64,000 nt of DNA from Trochalopteron elliotii. Taxonomy: Eukaryota > Chordata > Aves > Passeriformes > Leiothrichidae. The first letter of the stretch is position 1; each line of letters opens with the position of its first letter. Location: positions 2,510,315 through 2,574,314 of the forward strand of contig JANPWX010000073.1 in assembly GCA_024734555.1 (NCBI GenBank). The letters run 5' to 3'. The notes beneath the pieces are model-generated. The model did no database searches and had not been told where the DNA came from. It worked only from the letters and a program-made list of their open reading frames with translations. Made by a program: the position numbers and the translations under genes. Positions 38,735-50,019 of the stretch are shown here, piece by piece.

Positions 38735-38800
38735 TAGCTGAATCAACATTATTATTTCCATTTTTTAATCAGAAACAATCGAGGCACAGAGAGAAGAAGG
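38735..38800 (-). repeat. MIR-like SINE fragment, antisense
   Basis: 'attattatttccatttttta' followed by 'cgaggcacagagagaag' matches the antisense MIR junction (attatccccattttacag, gaggcacagagag). Confidence 0.5.
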
Positions 38801-39761
38801 AAGTGAGGCCTTTCTTTCTTCCTTCCTCAGTGTATTGTACATGCAGATGGGAGTTGGAAAAGTAAAGACCATGTTCCATGGACAAAGGAAGCTCAGATGA
38901 TTCTTGGCTATGTTAAAGACTGTTAGGCTTCTTTTTTTTTTCTTTTTTTTTTTTAATACCATTGTGGTATTGTAACTCATATGTGACTTCTTTGCCATTA
39001 GTCTTATTTCTATTTCCAAAATGAGATAAAAGACTCTACAGTAACTGGGTATTGAGGCCAAATGCATTTAATATACCAACATGTCAACAAAGTCTTTAAC
39101 AGCAGAATTTTTTTAGAAAAAAACCTTTTTGTTGTTTTGTTTGCTTATTCTCTTAACTGAGTTAAAGTAACTTCAATTTTTTTTCTCTTCCCATGGTTGA
39201 ATTTCTCTTATCTGGATACATCCTGATGAGCTCCAGTGTTAGCTTTGTCCAAGAAGTAGATGTTCAAAAACTGGACCAGTCTGTCACTTCTTCTTGTACA
39301 GTATCGATCGAAGGCCAAAGTTACATCTGGCTGAAATACCTAGTGGTGTTGCTTGATCCATTAAATAGTCATCAGGAGAAGACAGGAGCCCTTATCACAT
39401 ATAAAGACAAACGTGCCTTCAAATAGTTACACTGTTCTGAACTTCTTGTGTGTGTGTCTGCTCTGTGTGCAGCAGCTGCTAACACCTGAGAGCTGCAATA
39501 TGGAGAGAAGAAAACAGCCCCTAAGGGTTCTTTGGGCACAAGCATTTAAAGAGGATTGTTACTTGTCTGTTTAAACTTGTCAGTGGGGACAAAGCCTATG
39601 GGAGCCCACAAGTACTGGGTCTGGGCAGAGCACAGGTGTGTTGCTGCTGAGGCATCTCTCAGAGAATGAACAGTGGGAGGAACTGAGTTGCCTGTATATT
39701 CAACCTGAGAGCTGGACAAGGAATAGCTGCTTTTAACTTCTTGTTACTTGAGAATGAGATT

Positions 39762-39775
39762 CTCAAGATCTTGAG
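39762..39775. repeat. Perfect 14-bp palindrome
   Basis: ctcaagatcttgag is its own reverse complement. It lies in a run of related words (gagattctcaagatc, ttgagatctcag), so it may be chance low complexity. Confidence 0.9.
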
Positions 39776-41004
39776 ATCTCAGTTCTTGAAAACTTGCAAA
39801 CAAGTTTTGGGATTGTACCGTTCTCTGATATTTTTTCACTTTCCAAGAGCCAGTTTTAATGTCTGTTGATGCTTAGAAGACCAGATTGGAAGGACAGCAA
39901 CAGAAAGTTTTATTAGCCAGCACAATTAATACTTTCTTCCTTGAGAGCCAAATTCATCTAGTGTAGTATGTTTACAAAAGAGAAAGCTGGAATCTGCAAT
40001 AAGGTTTTGCCTTTATCGGAGACATATGGACTCACCATCACTGGATATATCTGCGAGACTATAACAAAGAACACTCTTCAGGCATGTCTCACATTTCAGG
40101 GGTCGAAAGGCAAATTGGATGAATGTCCCTCCTAAAAACTGGATGAACCAGCTTTTTCTTATGCAATTTCCAATTTCGATAATCCCCAAGAAGCTTATAA
40201 GAGCCAGGATGGAGTCAGTAAAACCTTGTCTTATTAACCTCCAAAAGGACAAAAAGGGGTTTGGATCTCGAGGCTGGTCAGGATGCCAAGTCCACCTCTT
40301 AAGTGCTCTCATACTGTCTCACCCTGCTGGAACTTTTGGCAGACACAGCACAGTAAGGTTCACAAAGCAGATGAATAGAGAGATGGAGACCAGGTTTACT
40401 GGGATAATTCTCACCTGAGAAAGGAAGTCAAGCTTCTTTGTACAGGAAAGGCAGTAAATATCTTTCCCCCCTCTACATCCCCTAAGTAGAGGTCTTTCCC
40501 CTGTTCCCCTTTCACACATATATGACCTAGTTTTTAGACTGAATGGTCTCTCAGGTTCATTCGCCTGATAACCACTGCTGCTTTGAGAAATCCTCAAGTC
40601 AATTGTATTTGAGTCCTCTTAGTCTTTAGGATACTAGTGTCCACTTTACATGCAAAATTCAGACGCAGGGATATTCTACAGAAGTTCCCTACTGCACAGT
40701 TACCTCTACAACCTGTTGTGGTAATAAAAACTGCCAGTTTTTTTTTTCTGTCATTAAGCACCTTCAGTGTTATGCATGTACTTTAATAAATCAGTTTCTG
40801 GATTTGGTTTTCAACTTGCTGAGGTACAACCTATGCCACATTTAATTAGGATGTACGTAGTCTTCAAAAATGTCAAAGCAGTTTATAGGACACACCATTT
40901 TTCCTTCTGATTGTCATGAACCCCTATGTATCTATATGGGTTTGGGGAAAAGATGGATTAAAGAGTCAACAATTATGTAGGCATTAAGTCAGCAAATCTA
41001 GAGA

Positions 41005-41054
41005 ATACTTACTTCTTAACCATTTTAGAGGATACTTACTTCTTAACCATTTTA
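41005..41054 (+). repeat. Recent 27-bp tandem duplication
   Basis: The words at 41,005-41,027 and 41,032-41,054 are identical over 23 bases (both start atacttacttcttaacc). The near-absence of differences points to a recent slippage or duplication event. Confidence 0.9.
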
Positions 41055-42070
41055 TTGAACTCACATCTTTGTGTGGCCCTTCCTTGTTTTTTGATGGGGA
41101 TCACTGATGTGTTTAGGGGGAAATTCTGCTTGGCCATCCCGTTTTCCTGAGTTTGAATGTGCCTAAAGATCAGTGAGAACACAGTGGAGAGTTTGGAATC
41201 TGGAAGAATGACAGGCCACGGATTTCTCCAGATCTTCTGGGAAGCCTGAGCAAATGAGCTGAACTTCTGGGTGCACCTCTCTTAACCAGGAGTGTTGAGG
41301 CTCCTTGCCTTGTGAGAGAGAATCTTCATTCCTCTCAGAGGAAGTAATTCTGCATGATTTGAGAGAGACTTTAATGGTCTATACTCTATTTTTAGGAAAT
41401 ATGCAGGAAAAAGCCTACTTCGTCCCATGCATAAAGCGCTGTAAAGCTTCAAGTCTTTATTGCTCTTTGTTTATTTTATAAAGCTTTTACTTTTCTATGT
41501 CCTTATTCTAAATGCCTGTATATTTCACCTTAACAAAAGAAGCACAGTAAGCTGAGCAAATGGAGTGGTGAACACACCACTGAGGAGTGGTATTCAATTT
41601 TCTTCCTTATTTTCTGCCTCAGCAGGTCAGGAACCCGCTCCTTGTGGCAGAAGGGGCCATATGCCATGGTTCCTGCTCTGCAGTGTAATCAGATCTGCTG
41701 TGTGTGCACAGTAAAACCCAGCTGGGCAGAATTCGGGCAAGGTGCACCAAGCTAACCTCTTGTGTGCAAGACAACCTGCTCAGGAGCTCCAAAGTTTCTT
41801 GGAATCACTTACTGAGAATGCACCATTATTGATTTGGATGTTTGGAATACACCCGATATATCCCAAACTCACTTGACTGAATTCATGGTAGTTTTCTCAG
41901 AAGCTGTGCTGGATTTGTATGGGAGTAGGTTCTTCTGGATAAGCAGCATTAGGAGAAGGTCATGAGTGAGATAAGTACAAATCAAGGATCCTGAGTACAA
42001 TCTTCAGATACTGAATTTAATGTTTTGTTTTTTTTTTAATTCAAGTACTAGTTTTAATGACCATAAAAGA

Positions 42071-42096
42071 CTTCTCTTCTTGTGCAAGAAGAGAAG
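42071..42096. repeat. Perfect 12-bp inverted repeat with 2-base loop
   Basis: cttctcttcttg, a tg spacer, then caagaagagaag, an exact reverse complement. The purine/pyrimidine strand bias of each arm makes a cruciform or short hairpin possible. Confidence 0.9.
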
Positions 42097-43289
42097 ATAT
42101 GAAAGATGTAAATAAGAGGGTGTTTTGTGTCTGCTGTAGACTTTCATACTGATCTGGGTACTTCACCTCTGCTCTTCTGTTCCCTAGCATTGAACTAGAG
42201 TGATGGGTGAGCCTTCTGCATGCCTTGAAGTTTCATTAACAGCTTGTGAAATGCTCTGAAACGTTTAGGTAAAAAAGGCTGGGGATAACACAGTAATTAT
42301 TGCCACGTTTAACTGCTCTTGATCTGGGAGGAGTGAGTGGAAAATGCAAACACATATGTTACCGTGAGAAATTATGATACGTTCATTTCAAAAAATTCCC
42401 CCATAAAGAAACCATCTTCCTTGGCTTTAATAGTTTCCCTCCCTATAGTGTTTTGCCTGATGATGTCATCAGTGGAAAAATACACAAGTGGAAGAAAGGA
42501 TAGTGGGGCTGAATGGCAAATTTTGACACTTCTAAACCTTGTATCCCACTGATGTCAATGGAAGTTTTAATTCCAGTTCAGGGCTGCAGTTCTTTTCAGA
42601 GTTGCAGAAGATGAGCAGAGATGGGTGTTTGGGTAGAGAGGAGAATGACTAGCAAGTATCCACCTGGGTTCTGCAAAGGACCCAGTTGAGAGGCTGATTC
42701 CCCAGTGATGGATAAACATGGCTTTGGCATGATGAGTGATGCTGATGTTGTTTGTATCTTAACTCCTGGCAGAGAGAAGGGTTCAGGAGAACGAGATTTA
42801 GAAGTAGGATAGAGGTGAATCTAAATTAGGTGGAAACAAAGGGTGAAGAAGAAGAGGAAGGTGCAGTTCCATAGTGGTGCGTAGGTTCCTGTGTTTGTTC
42901 TGGACTTTGTGGTGGGGCTGAGTGTCACCAGCAGCACCCCTGCATTTAGTATGCTCAGTGTAAACAGAATCTGTAAAGAGTTTTGTAAAGTGTCAGGGTT
43001 TTGCTTGTGAAGTCACTCTTATGGTGACTCTTGCCTCTGCCATTTCTTTCCTTACCTTGTTGGTGGGCTGAAGTTACTGTAGCTTAGCCCAAATTCACAT
43101 GTATGAATATGCTTTGTTTATCTGTCTCTGTCTATCTCTCTGTGCGCCTGCTGCTTGTCTGCCTGCCAGTTTTTTCTTTGTCTCTATCACTTCATCATTG
43201 AACCCATCTGTGTAGAAAATGGGATATTTGGCTGTCTCCTGTTCTTTTTATTATTTTTTTTTATTATTTTTGTCATTTTGTTCCCTCAG

Positions 43290-43720
43290 ACTTACGAGAA
43301 TGAAGCTCGTACTCCTGGGGGTGCCAGGCATTTTAGATCTTGCATTTAGGAGGAGCCGTGATGCTTTTTGCGTCTGTTTGTCTGTCCATCTGTCTGCTGG
43401 TCTATAATAAGCTGTGCAGCGAGACAGCAGCTTACTATCTGTGTGTGTGAAATTAGCTAATTGGTGTTAGCAGCAATATTTTCACATGTTTTATAAGCAA
43501 AGTGCAGCAAGGTATATAAATGTAGATATGATCCAGAGACACACACACACATACACACACGCGCGCACGCAAGCCTGTCGCTGCTCATGCATAGACGCTC
43601 AGAAGTAATTAATGTTAATAAGATTTTAATGTGCTTGTGAGATCATAATGAGGAGAAATGAATGCTCTGATTAGAAAAAGGTAACTGTGTGTGTGTTTTG
43701 GCTTAGAACAAGATTTCCCC
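43290..43720. promoter_or_regulatory. Candidate conserved non-coding element with homeodomain-type words
   Basis: About 430 bp, partly GC-neutral, with 'gaaattagctaattggtgtt', 'agtaattaatgttaataaga' and 'atcataatgaggag', which carry several TAAT cores, together with 'gctgtgcagcgagacagcag' and 'ttcacatgttttataagc'. A CA/CG alternating tract sits in the middle. No long open frame and no repeat-family text cover the block. This combination is typical of enhancers near developmental genes, but that is an inference from appearance only. Confidence 0.35.
43539..43571. repeat. (CA)n/(CG)n alternating purine-pyrimidine tract
   Basis: acacacac, a single at step, acacac and then gcgcgcacgca form 30 or so alternating bases. 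The CG part makes it prone to Z-DNA. Confidence 0.9.
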
Positions 43721-44580
43721 TCTTTTTTTATAAATCACAATTTCAGAACTTGTTTGTGATTGCATCAATCGGTTTTTATTTTCATATTAGAGGTCTGTTT
43801 AGCCATTTGAATGATTATCCAAATCAATGGGTAAACCCCTGATCATAAGGAATCGTGCAGATTTTTTTTTTCCCCTTAGAAAGCAAAGCTACTACATGAC
43901 AGAGCTGGGTAGCCTCATCCTTCTAGCGTTACATTTTTTTGATGCTACTTTTAAAGCCTCATCAGCAACTGCTCTCAGAGACAGTGATCATTTTTTACAA
44001 ATAGAGATGTTTATCTATAGGTGTCTGCAGTGCATAATCAACCACTGAAACTATTGTGCCAAGGCACATTCCTGTTCATCAGTAATGATGAATCCTCGGA
44101 GTCCAGGTGATCACATGATACCTTGATTATATTTTGAAATAATTAGTTTAGGAAAGCAGAACTGTGTTTATATTTCTTTTCCCTTTCATCAGTCAGTTTC
44201 CAAATAAGAGGGATGGTAAAGTGTTTGCAGGAAATATTTTACAAGCTAGGATGTTTTTTCATCCTGGATGCTGTATAGTCACCAGACCCCAGGCTGGCCA
44301 AAATCCAGCTGGACACTAGGGGTCCTTCTCTCCAGCAAATCAATGAAAATATTGTCCAGAGGGCTTCACTTCCATTTGCATACTTATTTTTGTTATGAAT
44401 CCCTTTGAGATTGGGATTTTTTTTTTTTAAATTGACACTGAGAGGTTAGATACTTTGTTTTGAAAATATCTAGGATTGAAAATGCAAATTTGAACAGTCC
44501 ATGCTCCAGTGCATCCCATGTTGCCTACTACCCACTGGATTCTGGTGGTGCCTGGCTTGAGTGGTGTTTTAAGATGTTAG
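43721..44580. other. AT-rich non-coding DNA
   Basis: No exon or repeat recognised. A T run at about 43,861-43,872 and another at 44,418-44,429. Confidence 0.45.
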
Positions 44581-44586
44581 ATCTAT

Positions 44587-44772
44587 GATTGAATCCATGG
44601 AATATGGTTCATTTCCAGAAAGTGCTGGGGTACTGTACCATAACAGTGGTTGTGCTGAGAAATGTTAGAACATGGTTATAAGATTGCAGTTTCCAAATTG
44701 TGCTGAACACAAACCAGTGTCAGCAAGTACAGCTTTGACAGGTTTTGAAGTCTCTAAAGATGATGATGTTCG
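44587..44772 (+). repeat. Direct repeat, copy 1 of a diverged duplication
   Basis: Shares an ordered series of words with 45,286-45,462: 'ttcatttccagaaagtgctg', 'cagtggttgtgctgagaaa', 'tagaacatggttata', 'gatgatg'. Divergence by eye is around one base in four to five with small indels. Neither copy contains coding sequence or a recognised repeat family. Confidence 0.85.
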
Positions 44773-45285
44773 TTTATAATGAATGAATTTATTTTGGGGA
44801 AAGGAAACAGCAGGCATTATGTATATTTGTTTATTCCTCTAAGCACTCCTTTCAGCTGGCTGCTGTACAGTCAGGCCTCTAACACTAGTTCATTATTCTG
44901 ATAACTCAGTCAATGAACTTACTTTTATGAGGTACCTTGGGATATTGTCTGCACGAGTGTGTGTCTGTGTGGGTGCACTCAAAGCATCACTGAAACCTGC
45001 ACATCCATGCAGTAAGGCCAAAACAAAGCATTCCCCAAATGCTGCCACCATCCAGGTAAGTTTTAATGACCCTGGATGGAAGAAGGACCCCTTCACCTCT
45101 CCTAAGTACTTACAGTCTAAGAAGTGCTTTACATTTTGACCTAAATAAAATGGCAGTCTGAGCTCTCACAGTAAGGAAGCAACTAATTTGTTTTAAAAAT
45201 AATCAATCTTTTCTATAGGTAATTTTACTAGAATATTTTGAGAAATATCAACCCCAGTTTAGGACTGGCATTGAACTGAATTAGT

Positions 45286-45462
45286 ATTGAATTAATGGGA
45301 TATGATTCATTTCCAGAGAGTGCTGAGGTACCACAGCAGTGGTTGTGATGAGAAACAGTAGAACATGGTGATATGATTGCCATTTCCAAATCATGAGGAG
45401 CAAAACCAGTATCAGTAGATTATGGCTTCGACACGACTTGAAGCCTCTAAAAGATGATGTGA
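45286..45462 (+). repeat. Direct repeat, copy 2 of a diverged duplication
   Basis: Carries 'ttcatttccagagagtgctg', 'cagtggttgtgatgagaaac', 'tagaacatggtgata' and 'aaagatgatgtgac' in the same order as copy 1, about 699 bp downstream. It ends some 60 bp before the long T tract. Either the segment was duplicated locally or two copies of one unknown repeat inserted here. Confidence 0.85.
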
Positions 45463-45521
45463 CAGTTCAAATCCCACTTTGGAATTAGTGTCTGCCTGCA
45501 TTATTTTCATTGCCTGTTTGT

Positions 45522-45522
<1 letters not shown>

Positions 45523-45561
<39 letters not shown>
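45523..45561. repeat. Poly-T tract, 39 uninterrupted bases
   Basis: The longest homopolymer in the window, followed by c and five more T. Poly-K and poly-N/H open frames on the minus strand here are products of it. The length is probably variable and may be affected by assembly. Confidence 0.95.
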
Positions 45562-45569
45562 CTTTTTGT

Positions 45570-48500
45570 GTATGTGTGAACATGCCAGTTTCCAAGAACT
45601 GTCTTCCACAAATTTGAAGACTGAGAGTAGAGGAGCAAGGTAATTATACACTCTAAATCCAATGAATTGTCACCTTGGAGCAGGAAGCAACTAAGCAATG
45701 CAAGGAATTTCCCTTTAAATTTGGGTGGTTCTTTCTGTGTTCTGGAAGTAAAATGAGGAAAACACTCAGTTTGGTGCTCCCAGTTCATCAGAGATGAAGT
45801 AGCCTAGCTCCCTTCAGCTGTGGGCCAAAAACTCCATAAGGCTTGGGGAACTCAGGAAGAGCTGAGGCAAATTGGTTAAGTGCATGAAGTTAGTATGCAA
45901 AAATGAGTTGTGCTGAGTCCTTGGGGGACTGCTTTAATTCAGGAGTAAATTAGTCTTAGACCAATCTAGTTTAACTGAATAAGGAGCTACAGGGAGCTTT
46001 ACTGTTGAATTAGAGCATCTACTCACAGCTTCAAGACAATTAAATGTGTGCACATTGGTGTCAAACCTTTAGTTGATTTGCCTTAACATTCTCAATGTCC
46101 CCATGCAGACTTGGCTTAAGAGATAGATAAACTGTCCCAAGCAATTAATTCTGTACTGGGGATTCAAAACAAAACAAATTTCAATATCTTGTTTGCTTTG
46201 AGGGAAATATCATAATGCCAACTATTGCACTGTTGTTGACAGAGCAGTAGTGATTGCCCTCCCTCTCCTTGGACACTGTTGTTTTCCTGTGCAGTTCTTG
46301 AACGGTCCACAGATACTGAGGATGGCTTTCTGTTACAGTCAGTTTGTACATTAAAAATTCCAATATAAAACATACCAAAGTTAGAGATACTAACTGTGTA
46401 TTTGCAATGAATTCTAGAATTATTACAAGAAAAGCAAGTGTATTCCCAAGTTCTGTTTCTGCTTTACTTATATTTGAGTACTCCAGTGTAGTTCAAAGAT
46501 GAGAAAGAGGGTTTTGGGATAGGTTTGTTAGGTTGTGATGGCAGAACAGAATATGGTAGGAGCATAGTAATGACAAGCTGCTTGGGAGAAACTCATTCTC
46601 TCTTAAAGAGGCCTAGGCACAGTGTGAAAGTAGGAGCTCATAATTGTATGTTGAGATTGTGCTCTGAAGAGTCTTTTAGAGTACATTTGCCAACCTTACT
46701 TATATTACAGCTGTTTAATTTGACTTTGTTCCTTAGTACACATATAAGGTTAAAGCACTGTTGATTCATACATCCCGTAATTAATAAATAATTGTGAGTA
46801 GTTGATAAAATCTCCATACTAAACAACATTGGGTTTGCACAGTGAAAACCCTCTGCATAAGGATGGATTTTGAAGATATCTGTAGGTTCTGGTTCAATCA
46901 GGCTAGAACAGAAAGTAAGTAATCAGCTTGAAAGCTTCATTGGAGATAGTCCCCTGCTAGCATCAAAGAGGGAGTGTTTGGTCAGTGTGCTAACTGCTCT
47001 GAGGTTTTTTCATATGAAAACATACGTCCTAAAACTGTCAAGACTTAAGCCCTGAAAGAAAGAATTATCTCATCCTACTTGCCCAATTCCATATTTTTGT
47101 TTCTAAAAAAGTAGCTGCTTTTCTACCAAAGTTTTTAATGCCCAGAAGCACCTGCTGGAACTGCTGGATGCAAAGAACTTCTACTGGTGTATGCATTTAG
47201 AAGAACAACTTTAGATAATAGTTGGCCAGAAGGCTCTTTGGTCTAGCGAGCTTAGAAATTCCCGATAAATGGTGTGACATTTATGCCAAAAAAGTTGTTT
47301 TAAGAAGTTGTTTAATTGCAGATTGTGATATTTACATGAAAGTAACAAGTATGGCTATATGTAGGAAGGCAGGAACTGTTAAAGAAATTTGTGTGCATGC
47401 TTTGGTCACCTCAGCTTCTGAAAGTACTAAACAATTTTGAGGTAGGTAAGGGAAGCCTTCTCATGAACAAGTCTGGAAAAATCTAGCTGTGGAGGAAGTT
47501 CCTACCTAAGTCTGTCATGGCAAATTTGGCCAAGTCTTTGAACAATGTAGGTTTCAATCAGTTGGAGTTCTGTTTGACTTAGTAATGGATATTCATACTT
47601 AGCCATATGAAAGAGATTTTTTTGTTTATTTTTAATAAGTTCTTCGTCTCACTGTTAATTTGCACTAGATATTATGCAATCTACAGGTTGATTCACACAT
47701 GAAAGGAAATGGCTTCATTTTTCTGAAGTTTTATATGTGGATATTGGGAAAGCTGTTTGGATATTTGAGGTTTCAAGTAATGTAGAAGCAGACAGCACTG
47801 AGCAACTAGACAGAGTCAGAGACATGAATCACTATGGCATGGATTTGCTTCCTGGTATTTCAGTTTTGTTATATTGAGGATATGTGTCTTGTCATTAGCA
47901 GAATTTCAGTGGCTTCAGGGTTAGCTGCTCTCTTTACAGAAATTCACAGAGTAGTTTAGGTGTGTGTTTAGTCCTACAGTTATGCCTGTGTTTACTAGTA
48001 GTGCATTTGGAAAGTCTGAATGTATAAGAAGTATTTGAATAATGAGTTTGAGTAATGGTTCAATTTCTTAAAAAAATGTTAAAACTTAATTTTGTTCTCA
48101 TTCTCCAAACTGTTCTGCCACCACCTTAGTAGGAACAGGCCTTTATACCTATGCCTATATTTGTTGTTCAAAAGGAATTGCAAACTTACTGTGTTTCCTG
48201 AGGCAATAGATACTTTGTATTTACATGTCTTTAAGAGGTGATTGTTATTTTGTAGCTCCCTTTCAAGTAGGTGGACTTTAATCAATGGGAAGAGCCTTTG
48301 TGTTCTTTTATGTGAAGGCCTTTCAGGTCTGCGGGGCACTGTGAGATTTGGGACTTGCCCATAGGGTCACTCTGTACATTGCACTTCTCAGCCATGCTGT
48401 GTGCAATCCATGTCTTGGCAAAAGCAGCGCAGCAGCATCTCTCCTGCTCTGGGTCTCTGTGTTTGAGATGCGTCAGACCACCCTGCTGGCCAGCTGTGTC

Positions 48501-50010
48501 TTCTGTGTGTGATCCTGGGAATCAGACACCCCGGTGCTTAGCAGTGTCTGCAGGGTTTTATGCCTCCACGTGAAGTCCTGAGCTCAGGGAGATGTGTCTG
48601 CCAGCAGGCATTTTGTCTGGAGTGACAGCCCAGGTAACACGAACTGCTGTGTGAAGTCTCATACGTGGGGACAGCTGAGGTGCCTGTCTTCTAGGCAGGC
48701 AAAAAGCTCTGAAGTCTGACTTGGGAAATCACTTCTCTGCAGTGTTCTTTCATGGTATTTGCCACAGACTGGAGCAATCCATTGAGACATTTGAGCCACT
48801 CAAGCAGCTAGAAGCTCCCAGCCCTGCTGCCAAGATTCTTATCTGACCACATGATAAACATTCTTCCTCAGGTATTTGCCCCGAACATCTGAAAAGTGCC
48901 TGAGGCAAGTAACCTGGCAGGTTGTAACCTGGTCCTCTTGGTGGTGGTAACCCAGCCTGCTCCACCCCAGCAGCTGCTGCCAAGACACTGACCCTGGCAG
49001 GATCTGCACCTTCCCCTCAGGACACGGGAGGAGACCCAAGGCAGTGGGGAACAGGGCAGGGAGTGGGATAGGGGTAAGAGGAGGGGGTTTTGAGGGAGTG
49101 AGGAGGGCAGGGAAGGAATGAAGCAGGGACCAGTGCCATGGGATTAGCCATGGCAGAAGGGCGTGGGCAGTGGTTTGTGTGAATAGCTGGTGTAAGCAGA
49201 ACCTGCATTAGAAGGATGGGAAGGTGACAGGGTGGAGAGGTCTGTTCTGAAGGGAAAGAAGGAACAGTACAGACATGTCTCCACCTGTGCACACTTGAGG
49301 TTCATCACAGAACTGGGAGATGTCATTGTCAATGTGTTGGTACCAAGAAACTACCAAGAAATTTGCTTTTGGAAGAGTTTGGAAACATTGAAAGTAAATG
49401 GAGTTGAGGCCCACTTAGATTTTCTGCTCTCTTAATACATTCTTGATGAATGTGTAAACAAATTTGTCAAGTTTTTGTTAAAATCAAAATTGTGCCCTGG
49501 TACAACTAATTTCCAGCACACCACCTTTGGTGATACTTTCAAGGAGTTTTGTACATTTTATTCATTTTTCTTTCCCTGATAGTGAGCAGATGACCAATTT
49601 TTTTTTTTTTTTTAAATTTTTGGCTGCTACTTTGGTGAGACTTGTTGCTGGCATCTGGCTTGTGGAAAGATGTAGCAGGTATTGGATTCTGTTCTAAAGA
49701 CTTTATGTTGGTCTCTAACACAGGGGTTTTTTTGGTGGATATTTCACATCTACTTTGAAAGCACAACCCATAATTTGTCTTCTTACATCCTGAAACTTGC
49801 CCAAACTGAATAGAGCTGGAAGATTACTTCCTCTGGAAGTAATCCTCTGGAAGTCCTTGGAACTACATGTCTCTATTTAGAAACCTTAAAAAAATTATTG
49901 ACTTCTTGTTTTTCAAATATTGCTATCGTATATCAAGCTTATAATTCACAGGAACACCAGAACTTTTTCTGGAAAACTGCTGCTTGCTTGGTTATCACCA
50001 TCTTGTATTA
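45570..50010. other. AT-rich non-coding DNA with a GC-richer island of low CpG
   Basis: 48,340-49,300 is clearly richer in G+C (ggcagggaaggaatgaag, cagcagctgctgccaagaca) but poor in CpG, so it is not a typical promoter island; it stays open on the minus strand in several frames without family resemblance. A T run lies at 49,598-49,613. At 49,833-49,860 'cctctggaagt' occurs twice in tandem. No exon recognised elsewhere. Confidence 0.45.
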
Positions 50011-50019
50011 GTGTCATTA

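Larger units (their letters stand above)
36881..43280. other. AT-rich non-coding DNA
   Basis: Holds a MIR-like piece at 38,735-38,800, T runs near 38,932-38,955 and 40,738-40,748, and a short tandem duplication and two palindromes listed separately. At 40,013-40,597 the minus strand stays largely open in two frames, with hydrophobic peptides such as SLFICFVNLTVLCLPKVP, but no family or start/stop logic emerges. At 42,548 'gatgtcaatggaagttttaa' is an old amniote-repeat phrase. Confidence 0.45.

Noticed and set aside
40013..40597. Hydrophobic minus-strand open stretches resembling membrane protein pieces
   Set aside because: No consistent start, stop or splice pattern beyond one donor-like gtgagt, both strands are open here, and no family is recognised.
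45412..45788. Lysine-rich minus-strand frames
   Set aside because: Produced by the 39-base T tract.
48340..49300. GC-rich block as a CpG island
   Set aside because: G+C is raised but CpG is scarce, so it lacks the key property of an island promoter.
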